Assembly: GCA_963575745.1 (NCBI GenBank)
Contig: CAUYUJ010006557.1
Span: 1,107,001 to 1,171,000 of the forward strand
Reading direction: 5' to 3'
DNA: 64,000 bases
Source of the DNA: Prorocentrum cordatum
Taxonomy: Eukaryota; Sar; Dinophyceae; Prorocentrales; Prorocentraceae
Positions 31,018 through 40,580 of the stretch are shown here, one piece after another (the first letter of the stretch is position 1; every line of letters starts with the position of its first letter). The notes beneath the pieces were generated by a model. That model ran no database searches. It saw nothing but the letters and a program-made list of their open reading frames with translations, and was not told the origin of the DNA. The translations under genes were made by a program, and so were the position numbers.

Positions 31018-31214
31018 CCTGGTGGTTCGTGGGCCAGAACTTGGGCCTCTGGCGGCCGTTATGGACGATTCCAGCACCCCCAGAAAGCTCTCGGCGAGGC
31101 ACAGCTGATGGAAGGCATCCCGAGGCTGGAAAGCCGTCAGGAACCGACAAAGACGACCGAAAACCTCGAACCTCGAGCCTTGAGGCGAGGAGGGGCGACT
31201 CCCAGATGAGAGGA

Positions 31215-31320
31215 GGCAGTGGAGGAGGAGGAGGAGGAGGAGGAGGAGGAGGAGGAGGAGGAGGAGGAGGAGGAGGAGGAGGAGGAGCGGGAGGAGGAGG
31301 AGGAGGAGGAGGAGGAGGCC
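31215..31320. repeat. (GGA)n tract
   Basis: GGAGGAGGA run of about 100 bp with two GCGGGA interruptions. Confidence 0.95.
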
Positions 31321-31853
31321 GTCTCAGAAAGCTCAGGAGCCCCGGAGCAGCCTCTGAAGGGGCGGATCCTCCGCGGCGGCGGCAGCGAACGACACGGCGT
31401 CCACTCGCGCGGCGGCCCCGGGCAGGTCCAGCACGTGGTCCTGGAGGAAGCCCGCGAACGCAGATACCCGTGCGTAGACGCCTGCTGGCTGCGCGCAGAT
31501 CGGATCGAGCAAAAGGGGGGGTTGTCGGGGAACAACAAATACGGCATGACCAGAAACGTTCCGAGTTCCGCCCAGAATTCTTGGATCGGCGCTGCAGCCC
31601 CCTGGCGGCGCCTCTGGCGCCACTTTGGCGCGCTCCGCGACAAGGAGGGGGGCGCAGGGCCGATCCGAGAAAGCAGCGCGGATACCCGCGCGCAGGGCGC
31701 AGAAGGACACACTAATGTGATCGGAAGTTGCGGGGTGAGATCGCAGTGAAACGGAGACCCCCCACCGGGAAATCGGTTTCGGTTTCGTGTTCGTGTCGTG
31801 CGTGCGGGCGAGGCGAAGCTGCGCGTGATCCTCCTGTAGCTATGCCGAAGTAG
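31321..31853. other. No recognised gene
   Basis: GC-rich, open in several frames on both strands because of the adjacent GGA run. No motif seen. Confidence 0.4.
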
Positions 31854-32010
31854 GAGCGAAAGTCCGTTTCCCGTCCGCCGGTGGCCGGGAGGTGTCCCAG
31901 TTGGGCCGGGCGGTGTCCCGGGTGTTAATAGGAGCGAAAATCCGTTTCCCGTCCGCCGGTGGCAGGGAGGTGTCCCTGTTGGGCCGGGCGGTGTCCCGGG
32001 CGTCCCAGCG
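31854..32010. repeat. 78-bp tandem duplication
   Basis: GAGCGAAA.TCCGTTTCCCGTC begins at 31854 and 31932. The units share GTCCGCCGGTGGC, GGGAGGTGTCCC and TTGGGCCGGGCGGTGTCCCG and differ at a few bases. Confidence 0.92.
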
Positions 32011-32069
32011 CTAACGCATGTCGCTAGTTTCATAATTCATTGTTTTCGGCGCTTGCGGCGGGCTTTCTT

Positions 32070-32175
32070 ATCCAATCCAGCTTATCTTATCCAATCCATC
32101 TTGTCCAACCCAATACATCTTATCTTATCCTACCCATCTTGTCCCATCTGATCTTATCCCACCCAACCCAAGGTG
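32070..32175. repeat. CTTATCC/AATCCA degenerate repeat
   Basis: CTTATCTTATCCAATCCA and CATCTTGTCCAACCCAAT words repeat about five times with changes. Confidence 0.75.
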
Positions 32176-32384
32176 ACGAGAGAGACAGAGAAAAAGAGAG
32201 AGATGAGATCAAGGTGACAAGCTGGAGGTCAGTCAGGGTGGGCATTTGATCTCAATCCCCCCCCAACCTCCTGATCGCCCGCAGGGCGGTCGGATAGGTA
32301 CTATGCACCCCTCTTGGAATCATGTCCGAAACGAAGACGGATTTCCGACATCTTGTACCGTACCGCTGCACAGACAGGAGAGCC

Positions 32385-32600
32385 CAGAACCAAATCGATA
32401 AGTCGGATCGGCGATCGACACGAATCGGATCGGCGGAAGTCGACAGGCGAGTCTGGAGGCGTCGAATCGGAGGAAATCGACGTCCTGGTATGTCCTCATT
32501 GAAGAATCGGAATCCAGATCGGAATCCGAAACCGAATCGAATCGGAAGCCATCGAAATCGGATCGAGCCGAGGGAATCGAATCGAGCCACGCACAGGCGG
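32385..32600. repeat. AATCGG-type degenerate repeat, copy 2
   Basis: ACGAATCGGATCGGCGG, CCGAAACCGAATCGAATCGG and similar words. Confidence 0.6.
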
Positions 32601-32691
32601 TGTGACCAGGAAGCGTCTGCCGCCGAGCACAGCTATACTGCAAGACCTCTCGACGCGCGCGCCGCCCCTGCAGGGCAACGCACACGTACGC

Positions 32692-32840
32692 CAGGTCTCG
32701 ACCTAAGCAAAGTGTTTTTCGTGCTCGCTTCGTTTTGATTCGTTTCCTTCGTTTTGGTTTGAATCCGCCCTTGCTGCAAGACGACATCGACACGACAACG
32801 GCCAGCAGAATCGACCAAACCCCTTTTGGGTCCAACCCTG
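32692..32840. mobile_element. hAT-like MITE, copy 2
   Basis: 149 bp. It starts CAGGTCTCGACCTAAGC and ends TTTTGGGTCCAACCCTG, related to the element at 30876 in ends and in the GTTTTTCG, CGTTTTG and CGACA.CGACAACGG interior words. The flanks are ACGTACGC (32684-32691) and GCGTACGT (32841-32848): 8 bp matching at six central positions, consistent with an aged or palindromic 8-bp target duplication. Confidence 0.7.
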
Positions 32841-33211
32841 GCGTACGTTTGGGCGATGCCGAGAGAGGTGGGTTAGCAGAGACTGAGCAGGTGCCGACCG
32901 TCCCGGCACTCCGATGGACCTACCACGGGATGTCTCAGACTTGAAACATGCCCATCCACCATGTCTTCCAGGATCGCTTCAATACCAGTTTGGAGCGGAT
33001 TTTGCAGAACTCTCCTGGCAGGCTGGTGCAGGATCTTCGGTGTCAGCGCTTGTCATACATGCGAGGCTGCGTGTAGCAATCCGCGTGGGGTGTGCTCATT
33101 ATTCGCATTCGTCCGCTCCACGTTTTCTTCTTTTCTGCTTGAATCACGCCGTTCCCGCAAGCGGGACGAGACGTCCTAGGGCGCTCGATCGGACTTGTAC
33201 CTTGTACCTTA

Positions 33212-33212
33212 T

Positions 33213-33254
<42 letters not shown>

Positions 33255-33256
33255 CC
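33212..33256. repeat. (CAGCAA)n short array
   Basis: CAGCAACAG repeats encode Gln runs in one frame; the plus frame 32914-33261 ends in poly-Gln and is not otherwise supported. Confidence 0.9.
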
Positions 33257-33507
33257 ACTAACAACGACATCAGCAGTTTCCTGAGAACATGAAGCCAATG
33301 GAGTAAAAGAATACCTGTCTCACCCAAACATGCTCTGAAAACATATCGTGCAGAACCACCAGGCGTGCTCTAACATGTTCCGTCGTCCTCGAGGCAGCAT
33401 GCCTGCACCAGCGATGGAGCGAACCCAGGGCACCGACAAGCGAACTGGCCATCAGGCAGGAGGAGGAAGAGAACGCACAGGGCGGCCGCGGAGGGGGGAA
33501 GAGAGAG

Positions 33508-33669
33508 TGAAGGGGCCCAGGGACACACAAATAAATACATACAAATGACAGGACCCCCCATATTTTCCCATATTCTCTGGGTCTCTGCCTTCCCCCCACT
33601 TCCCATATTTTCCCATACTTTCCTGGGAGTCGACGATCCATTGTGTCTGTGCGTTTCTTTCCCTCCTGA
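33508..33669 (+). mobile_element. Short 5-bp-TSD element, copy 1
   Basis: 162 bp. Starts TGAAGGGGCCCAGGGACAC, contains CACAAATAAATAC, CCATATTTTCCCATA, CTTCCCCCCACTTCCC and GTCGACGAT.CATTGTGTCTG, and ends CCCTCCTGA. Flanked by GAGAG on both sides (33503-33507, 33670-33674). Further copies at 41451 and 63101 with their own 5-bp repeats. The ends TGAAGGGG and TCAGGAGGG (reverse of the right end) form a weak inverted repeat. Superfamily unassigned; the frame is open on the minus strand but I see no protein domain. Confidence 0.8.
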
Positions 33670-33890
33670 GAGAGGCGGGGCCACCCAGAGTCTCGGGTCG
33701 GGCGAAAGGGGGGGCTAGCAAAGGGGGGGGGGAGAATCAGCTCTCGCAGCTGATTTTCCCAGCGCCTCCCGGCGCCGGGGGCGGCTATGCATCGAGGAAT
33801 GGGCCCCTCGGTGGGGCCGACACCAGCTGCATGCAGCAGATTCCGTAACCCCCCCTTTCCCAATCCCCCCCCTTTCGTCCGGCCCGAATG

Positions 33891-33960
33891 TAGGTTAACG
33901 ACCAAAGAGTCGAACCTACACTATAACCCGTGGGTAGAAGTGGGAGAGGAAGAGGGTCGC
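33891..33960. repeat. Fragment related to the candidate LTR start, with hairpin
   Basis: GTAGGTT (33891-33897) and AACCTAC flank a short loop, and the enclosed words AACGACCAAAGAGTCGAA match the start of the direct repeats at 4421 and 16525. After this, similarity fades (TAGAAG, GGAAGAGGG). Confidence 0.5.
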
Positions 33961-34017
33961 GAGTCCTTTTCCAGGGCGCTGCGATGGAGGCAGCGCGCTA
34001 TGTTATACCAATTCCTA

Positions 34018-34197
34018 CTCCAGATTTCGTAATAAAAGGGAGGGGGTCTGGACCCTCCAAGACGAGCCATTTCAGACCTCCCCCGTGGGAGAACCCTCCA
34101 AAACATCGTCCCCAGACCCCCCCCAGGCCCTCCAAGATAGCCTGGAAGAGACCCCCCCTGAAATGAGACCCCCCTCCCTTTATTACGAAATCTGGAG
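34018..34197 (+). mobile_element. Tc1/mariner-type MITE, copy 1
   Basis: 180 bp with a near-perfect 32-bp terminal inverted repeat: left CTCCAGATTTCGTAATAAA and G-rich continuation, right end its reverse complement (TTTATTACGAAATCTGGAG). Flanked by TA on both sides. Three more copies at 37069, 37849 and 41672. In this copy the flanking TATACCAATTCCTA occurs on both sides, probably because the target already held a tandem TACCAATTCCTA. The interior is open in one minus frame, but that is a property of the repeat. Confidence 0.88.
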
Positions 34198-34379
34198 TAT
34201 ACCAATTCCTAAGCCCCTTTCGTCCCGCCCGAGAGGCGGGAGCCTCCCGTCCCCGACGGGGTTCTCCGACAGCCGAGGAAGGGCCTCCCTGCTGCGCAGG
34301 CCACGACGCGCCGCCCCCGCCGGCGTTCGCGAGCCCACCCGCGCAGCGGCCTCCCCCGCGCGCCCGCCGGCGCCGAGTT

Positions 34380-34787
34380 GGAGGCCTCGAGATTGACACC
34401 AACACCAATATCGGCGGCGTGCCTCCTCCGAGGGATGAAAATCCCGATCTCGGTGCTGGTGGTAATAGTCTGGCTTCCAAGGTGGCCGAAATATTACCAC
34501 CACCACCGAAATCTAGGATCATCTTCCCCCTGTGGAGGTAACCCCCCCTGTGTTGGTGTTGGTGCCCATTTCCAGGCCTCCAATTGGAGGCCTGGAAATT
34601 AGCACCAACACCAACACAAGGGGTTGCCTCCACAGGGGGAAGATGATCCTAGATTCCGGTGCTGGTGGCAATATTTTGGCCACCCTGGAAGCCAAAATAT
34701 TACCACCATCACCGAGACCGGAATCTTCATCCCTCGGTGGAGGCACGCCGCCGATATTGGTGTTGGTGTCAATCTCGAGGCCTGCGG
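34380..34787. repeat. Four-unit nested palindrome (fold-back element)
   Basis: The centre CCAGGCCTCCAATTGGAGGCCTGG is perfectly palindromic (symmetry point between 34583 and 34584). The arms, about 200 bp each, are reverse complements over nearly their whole length (outer words GGCCTCGAGATTGACACC and GGTGTCAATCTCGAGGCC). Each arm is itself two diverged, inverted units of about 100 bp, so four related units alternate in orientation. The unit words are CACCAACACCAA, GTGCCTCC, GAGGGATGA and GGTGGTAAT. Confidence 0.9.
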
Positions 34788-35529
34788 CCGAGGGCGCCGG
34801 CGTGCCGAGGAAGCGAAGCGAAGCGAAGCGAAGCGCCGGAGTCGGGCGCGCTCCTCACGGGAGCCCGCCCGTGCCCGTCCCGGCATGGCGTGGAGGCCGT
34901 GGCCTCGAAGAGGTCAGCTCTGGACCCGCCCGTCGCTTCGGCGAGGCGCGCCTGCCGAGAGACGAGGGAGGCGCCCGGCGGCGGAGCAGAAAAAAGCCAG
35001 GCGCGTGCAGAAGACTGCGTTCGGGCGCGGCCGGACCGCCCCCAAGAGCAAACCATCCCCTTCCGAGACCCCATCCTCGCCCTTCGAGCTCCCCTCTGGC
35101 CGCATGCATGCGCCGTGGTGCGAGGAGGCGAGGAGGACCTGACGGATGGGGATGATTTGCTAGTCGGTTAGGCCATTCGTGAGGCCCTCCCTTGCCAAAT
35201 CCCCCCCCTTCGTCCGACCCGAGCAGGGAGACGGCAAGAATGCGCTGAATGCGAGCTCCAATGCAGTCAGGCAAGCCTCGCGTCCCGAGGAGAGGAGGAG
35301 GGAGAGAAGGATGGTCAGCGTAACTCCAGGATGCATCAACGATGCTACTATACATCCTCCCGTCCAAAGTCCCCGCCTCAGAAGCCCCCCTACAGGCAGA
35401 CCTTTTCGCTGCGGGAAGCGCCCCCCTTGAACAACAAGCAACGGTAGGCGCTCAGCGGCGGGGAGTCAATGATACTCTGTCTACTCTGTCTACCTCGCGA
35501 CCGAGAGGGAACGAATGGGGGGACTGCCA
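34788..35529. other. No recognised gene
   Basis: Contains a (CGAAG)n run at about 34817-34840 and GC-rich open frames on both strands. A segment at 35180-35220 (CCCTTTCGTCCG-like words) resembles 33870-33890. No coding call. Confidence 0.4.
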
Positions 35530-35720
35530 GGCCTGGGCTGGATCGAATCGCGAGAACGGATGGGATCGGAGACGGATCGGATCGCCAACGAATGGTCCCG
35601 AATCGAATCGAAATCGGATAGCCGGGCCCTGCGCTGGCAGGCCCTGGCGGATGCTGGAGAAAGTCGAATGGAGTCGGAACTGCGGCCCCCGCCGGCGAAT
35701 CGAATCGCATTGATTCGGCT
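35530..35720. repeat. AATCGG-type degenerate repeat, copy 3
   Basis: GATCGGAGACGGATCGGATCG and CCCGAATCGAATCGAAATCGG words. Confidence 0.6.
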
Positions 35721-35897
35721 CGTAGGCGGCCATGCCTGGCTCAGCGAGGGGGCATCGGCGCCACTTCGCCGATAGACACCCGACAGGCCCTCGATAGCGA
35801 AATTGTGCGTGCATGGGCAGGGCGTGAGGGCGAAGAATGGGACATCGAGGATCGAGGTTCCCCCCCGGGGCCAGGCCCCACCCGTCGCTACAACTGA

Positions 35898-36245
35898 GAG
35901 GAGGAGGAGGAGGAGGAGGAGAAGGAGGAGGAGGAGGAGGAGGAGGGGGAGGAGGAGGGGGAGGAGGAGGAAAAGGAGGAGAAGGAGATGAAAGCCCTGG
36001 GCCGAGCTTGTGTCGTGACGACTTGCGCGTTGGTTCCCGAGACCGCGGGGGCGTGCTCCGTGCAGCCTTGAGCGATCGCGGCTTTCCGACAGCACCGACC
36101 GTTCGACACATCGGTTGATGCTGGGCCACTGGCGGCGGTCGACACTGAAGAGGAGGAGTAGGAGGAGGAGGTGAAGGAGGAGGAAATGAAGGAGGAGGAG
36201 GAGGAGGTGAAGGAGGAGGAGGAGGTGAAGAAGGAGGAGGAGAAG
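35898..36245. repeat. Two (GGA)n tracts with unique middle
   Basis: Runs of GAGGAGGAG at 35898-35990 and 36148-36245, separated by about 150 bp of non-repeated sequence. Confidence 0.93.
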
Positions 36246-37068
36246 CCCCCCGCGCCGGGGTCGCCCCCACGTTGACAACACGACACGGGCCTGCCATAAC
36301 CAGACCGAGGAGGAGCGGCCGACCTGTAGGCCTGGTCGGTTCCCCTCCAGGAGAGAGCCCCGCGAGCCAGGCCCAGGGAAGCCCCTCCCTCTTCGCATGG
36401 TCCGGGCTCCCCGCACCCTGAGGCCCCAGTGCTCTCGGGGGCCCTGGGGCGAAGGCAGGGTGACAAGCTCGGACGGGGTGAACCCAGGCATCTCTGGGTT
36501 CTGGTGGATCTAGCAGAGGCATCGGGCGCCAAGGCCGCTCCGGAGCGTTCCGAGACACTCGAAGACGCTCTGGAGTGGGTTATCCTCTTCCTCTGGAGGG
36601 GGGGGACGAAGACCATGACCGCGGTTGATTGCGGAAACGCCAGGGTCGATCTTGGTCGTCGTCCATTGTGGTCATCGTCATTTCTGAAGTCATCCGCGCG
36701 AGTCGGTGACGGCCGGCATGGACCACGAGCAAGATCGGTGCCGAAGAGATCCCGCGACGTCTCGTCGCGCCCCTCCCTCGATCCTCGGCCTGCCCTCTCC
36801 CCACTCGCCACGCCAATGTGTGTCTGTTGTTTGTTACGCGCCGCCGAGCCTGGATAGCTGGGGTCGCCGCACTGGCGGCCAGGGCCGCTCATCACCTCGC
36901 CGGGGCCTCCGCCGTAGCTGACGATGCCGACCTGGGCCGAGCCCCGCGCGCGCGGGGGGCGAGGAGGGCCGGAGATTGCAAGAGGCGCCTCTGGCCCCAG
37001 ACCCCCTCGCGTCGTGAAAAAAACCTGGGCGAATGATGGTATTGTCTCGGCCTCTCGGGCCTCAGTTA
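36246..37068. other. No recognised gene
   Basis: GC-rich with competing frames on both strands (35888-37111 minus and 36429-36857 plus). The minus frame is long only because it includes the GGA tract as poly-Ser. No domain seen. Confidence 0.4.
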
Positions 37069-37249
37069 CTCCAGATTTCGTATTAAAAGGGAGGGGGTCT
37101 GGACCCTCCAAGACAAGCCATTTCAGACCTCCCCCGTGGGAGAACCCTCCAAAACATCGTCCCCAGACCCCCCCCCAGGCCCTCCAAGATAGCCTGGAAG
37201 AGACCCCCCTCGAAATGAGACCCCCCTCCCTTTATTACGAAATCTGGAG
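37069..37249 (+). mobile_element. Tc1/mariner-type MITE, copy 2
   Basis: 181 bp, same orientation as copy 1 and nearly identical (left end CTCCAGATTTCGTATTAAAA). Flanked by TA (CAGTTA before, TACCGGG after). Confidence 0.9.
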
Positions 37250-37374
37250 TACCGGGCACCTGAAACGTCGAAGACGACTCGGGATGCCGGACCGCCCAGG
37301 CCCAGGGAGTGGGTCGAGACCGTCGGGGCCCACAGTGTGAGGGCACATCACGATGTCGGACCCAGGCGTCCGCT

Positions 37375-37640
37375 CCTCCCCCTCCTCCTCCTCCTCCTCC
37401 TCCTCCTCAACCTCTTCCTCCTCAACCTCCTCCTCCTCCTCCTCCTCCCCCTCCTCCTCCTCCTCCTCCCTCCTCCTCCTCCTCCTCCTCCTCAACCTCT
37501 TCTCCTCTCCTCCTCCTCCTCCCCTCCTCCCCTCCCCCTCCTCTTCTCCCCCCCCCCTCCTCCTCCCCCCTCCCTCCTCCTCCCCCTCCTCCTCCTCCTC
37601 CTCCTCCTCCTCCTCCTCCTCCTCCTCCTCCTCCTCGGGG
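37375..37640. repeat. (CTC)n tract
   Basis: CTCCTCCTC with CCC and AAC interruptions. Gives poly-Ser, poly-Leu or poly-Pro frames on plus and poly-Glu or poly-Gly on minus. Confidence 0.97.
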
Positions 37641-37848
37641 AGGCCCCGGAGGCCTCCTGGGCACCCTCTGCGAAACCCGGGGATCGGTGGCTCCAGCATC
37701 GGGCGTAGACCCCGGGGGGGGCACCCATGGGGCATGGACACCTCCAGCAGCTCCCGACCGGGGGGGGGGGCACGCAGCGCGCAGCCCACAGGCAACTCCT
37801 GTGATAAGGATGTGCGGCGCAGTCGGGGCGTTGACCTAAGGAACCCTA

Positions 37849-38028
37849 CTCCAGATCTCGTAACAAAGGGAGGGGGGTCTCATTTCGGGGCGGGGTCTCT
37901 TCCAGGCTATCTTGGAGGGCCTGGGGGGGTCTGGGGACGATGTTTTGGAGGGTTCTCCCACGGGGGAGGTCTGAAATGGCTTGTCTTGGAGGGTCCAGAC
38001 CCCCTCCCTTTTATTACGAAATCTGGAG
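37849..38028 (-). mobile_element. Tc1/mariner-type MITE, copy 3, with empty-site match
   Basis: 180 bp, opposite orientation to copies 1 and 2. Flanked by TA. The flanks GCGTTGACCTAAGGAACCC-TA (left) and TA-CATAAGGAACG (right) match the uninterrupted sequence at 62874-62908 (GCGTTGACCAAAGGAACCC, TA, AATAAGGAACG), with a single TA there. Confidence 0.92.
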
Positions 38029-38592
38029 TACATAAGGAACGATGTTTCCGGGGTCCCAGGGACCCCCCTCAGATCTAGCCGCGTACTACCGCCCCCAGGA
38101 GCCTCCCCCCAGAACCCTCCCCGGACCCTCCGGGGCAGGAATGGGCGCCGACGCTGCGCCTCCGCGTTTGCCCCTGCCGCTCCGGCACCCTTTTCGACGC
38201 CGCCTGCGCGGCGCCACTGCGCGAAACGCGCGCATTGTTCACCGCCGCCGCCTACGAAGCGCGACCCCGTGCACCTTCCGCGCCCGCCCGCTTCGGGCGC
38301 GATCCCCGCGCTCCCCCCGGCCGCCTGCAAGGGGGCGCGGCGCGCGCAACGACCGCCGCCGCCGCGCACGAGGCACTGACAGAGCACGATAAAACCACGC
38401 ACACGCAACAGGATGCAACAACGCACGGGAAACACGCCGACCATCACAAGCAATCCACATGGCAACCGCAACGGGGTTCCGCAACGACGCGCAAGCAATC
38501 GCCCATGCCAAGAGTAGTTTCAGAGCATGTGGACAGCGCGTTCTAAACAAAAAAACATGCATGACCCATCGAAGATTCACTCTGTCGCTCGC
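38029..38592. other. No recognised gene
   Basis: GC-rich up to about 38380, then a CACGCAACAGGATGCAACAA-type stretch. Frames on both strands but no domain. Confidence 0.4.
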
Positions 38593-39603
38593 TCACCACG
38601 ACAGGTCACCTTGCCGTCTTGCGAGCACCCCCGACATTTCAAGATGATCTCGCGGTGCTCTGGTAACGGGCCCAAGCCCCGCGGTCGCCGCGGCAAGCGC
38701 GGCGTCGTTCTTCGCCTCGGTGATCTGCGCCGTGGCGACCTGGCCCTCCAGTGGGGGCAAGGCTTTGACATCCTCGGACATTTTCTCGGCCCCATCAGCA
38801 AGGACGTGCGGCGTGATCTCTCCGAACATTGCCTTTCTGAGCTCGCCAGCCTGGAAAACCTCTTCGACCTCGTCAGCGATGACCGCCCAATCAACTTCGC
38901 GCGCCCTGATGGCTTCGACAGCGGCCGCCAGCAGCACTACTTTCGACGCGGCCTCGTGAGTCTTGAAGGACTTCCCCCTGTTCGGCCCCTCACTGCCCGT
39001 GCGATTCCGCGCGGACAGCGAGATCTCATCCGCGAGCGTCTTCGCGATGGCGAACTCGGCCGCGCACTGCCGGGGAACGCCGGCGCGCCCCGGAAACTCG
39101 AGCGCGGCGATGCAGCGGCGGATCTGCTCGACGGACGCCGCGGGTTTGCGGCGCAAGAAGCCAAGGACCGCGATGGCCGCGTTCATGGGGCCGCGGTTGG
39201 AAAGGATTCGCGAGCGCCAACACTGGGTCAGCAACGAGTCTCGGATGGGCAGAGACTCGCCCTTTGCCGCCAACCGCTTCGAAGGAGACTCCGGGCCGTT
39301 GAACGCACCCCGGAAGTCCTCCCAGATAGGGAGAAGCGCTGGAACAAATGAGCGCGAGGTTCGCCCAAGCTGACCCTCCTGCCTCTGCGGCCCCCCAGCT
39401 CGGCTACTGTGGAATTTATCAGATTGTCCATCATGACTTGCTTCGCTTCGGCGCGCATCATCCGTTTCCTTTGTTTTCAGTTCGCGGGGGCCCCAAGTCT
39501 GCGCAGCGGCGGCGTCGGTCTCGCCGAGCGCCGCCGCGCGGAAGCGGCGGCGGCGGCCTCGGCAAACCCCCCCGGCGCTGGGCGGCGGGCCTCGAGCCAG
39601 CAC
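38593..39603 (-). CDS. Hypothetical protein (exon?), up to 336 codons
   Basis: The frame opens at GTG (39603), so the true start is unknown; the first good Met begins MNAAIAVLGFLRRKP near 39187. From there about 200 residues are non-repetitive and mostly helical: SVEQIRRCIAALEFPGRAG, QCAAEFAIAKTLADEISLSA, KVVLLAAAVEAIRAREVDWA, EEVFQAGELRKAMFGE, then an Ala-rich C-terminus (AEKMSEDVKALPPLEG, NDAALAAATAGLGPV). The N-terminal 140 residues are Arg/Ser-rich and may be non-coding. The overlapping plus frame (38527-39351) is less protein-like. I do not recognise the family; a broken element remnant is possible. Confidence 0.4.
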   Translation of the reverse strand: MLARGPPPSAGGVCRGRRRRFRAAALGETDAAAAQTWGPRELKTKETDDARRSEASHDGQSDKFHSSRAGGPQRQEGQLGRTSRSFVPALLPIWEDFRGAFNGPESPSKRLAAKGESLPIRDSLLTQCWRSRILSNRGPMNAAIAVLGFLRRKPAASVEQIRRCIAALEFPGRAGVPRQCAAEFAIAKTLADEISLSARNRTGSEGPNRGKSFKTHEAASKVVLLAAAVEAIRAREVDWAVIADEVEEVFQAGELRKAMFGEITPHVLADGAEKMSEDVKALPPLEGQVATAQITEAKNDAALAAATAGLGPVTRAPRDHLEMSGVLARRQGDLSW

Positions 39604-40389
39604 GGCTGCGGACCGCGCTGCCGGCGCTCCGCTCCAGGTCCGTTTCTCGGGCCCCGAGCGAGCGCGCTGGCCGCGCTGGCCCGTTCCGCGGATCTCGACT
39701 CAAGCGCGGTCGCCAGGCACACTTCTCGAGATCCGAGACATGCGGCCGGCAAATTGAAATTGGCGCGACGGGCCAAACGACCAGCAGAGTCAACATCTGA
39801 GGAAGGGGCCCGCCGCCGAGCGAACTCGCAACCAGAAGAACTGGCAAAGTCCAAGCTCGAATCGAAATCGCGCGCGAGGTGGGCTCTGTCCACCCGGGAC
39901 CTGCTGGGGGAATGCATCAGCATGGCGCTGGACATCACGCGCCGCCGGCGCTTCGTCTGGGACGGTCACTTCGGTCCTCCTTCCTTGGAGGCGCCACCTG
40001 CCAGACTGCTCGCGCCCGCGAGCTTTCCCGGACTGGGGCCGCCAGGGACGGGCGGCCCACGTCGCCCCTCTGGGGAGAAGCGGCACCGAGAAGGCCCCCG
40101 CGTTGCCCCCCAGCGGACCGCGCATGGGCCCCGCGCTCAAGGCCGAATGTGGCCGGGGGAAACCGGCGAGAATTCTTGGTGAACGTGTGAAGGCCTCCAT
40201 CCCTGCAAAATCACGAGGTCCGAAGGGCGTCAAACATCCCCGGGACTTCCCATAAGAATTTCCAAATGAATTTCCACGGGAGTTCACAATCGACAATACA
40301 AAAACTCGCCAAAAATCCACTCCACCCCCAGGACACCAGCATTCACAACTGGGCCGAGGACTCCCGAGCTGAGTCTCCATCGCTGGAGC
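39604..40389. other. Unresolved coding-like region
   Basis: A plus frame (39409-40182) includes charged, helix-like sequence (EEGARRRANSQPEELAKSKL, STRDLLGECISMALDITRRR), and a good 3' splice-like sequence (CCGTTTCCTTTGTTTTCAG) ends at 39480 on the plus strand. Minus frames overlap throughout. Coding strand undecided. Confidence 0.25.
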
Positions 40390-40580
40390 CGTCGCAAGAG
40401 GCTTCTCAGGCGCCCTCCCGAGGCCATCTCGGCGTCCTTTCGAAGGCCCCCCCGGCTCGAAGAAGACCCCAAAACGGCTTCAAAAGGCCCCCCAGAGGCC
40501 TCCAAAAGGGCCCCGAAGAGCTCCAGACGCTGGGGGCGATTGTTGAAAGCTCCCAGAAGACCTTCAGAAGGGGCCCTGCG
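40390..40580 (+). repeat. GGCC repeat fragment
   Basis: AAAGGCCCCCCAGAGGCCTCC and CAAAAGGGCCCCGAAGAGC words of the GGCC family. Confidence 0.55.

Noticed and set aside
33891-33921. tRNA B-box-like GGTTCGACTC on the minus strand
   Set aside because: The B-box resemblance is within a 7-bp hairpin of a dispersed repeat; no A box or acceptor stem at proper spacing, and the related copies at 4421 and 16525 do not keep it.
34004-34211. 14-bp target-site duplication TATACCAATTCCTA around MITE copy 1
   Set aside because: The other three copies and the empty site show TA only; a pre-existing tandem TACCAATTCCTA explains the longer match.
35452-37111. Two long minus-strand ORFs
   Set aside because: Length depends on poly-Ser and poly-Pro from the GGA tracts; no supporting motif.
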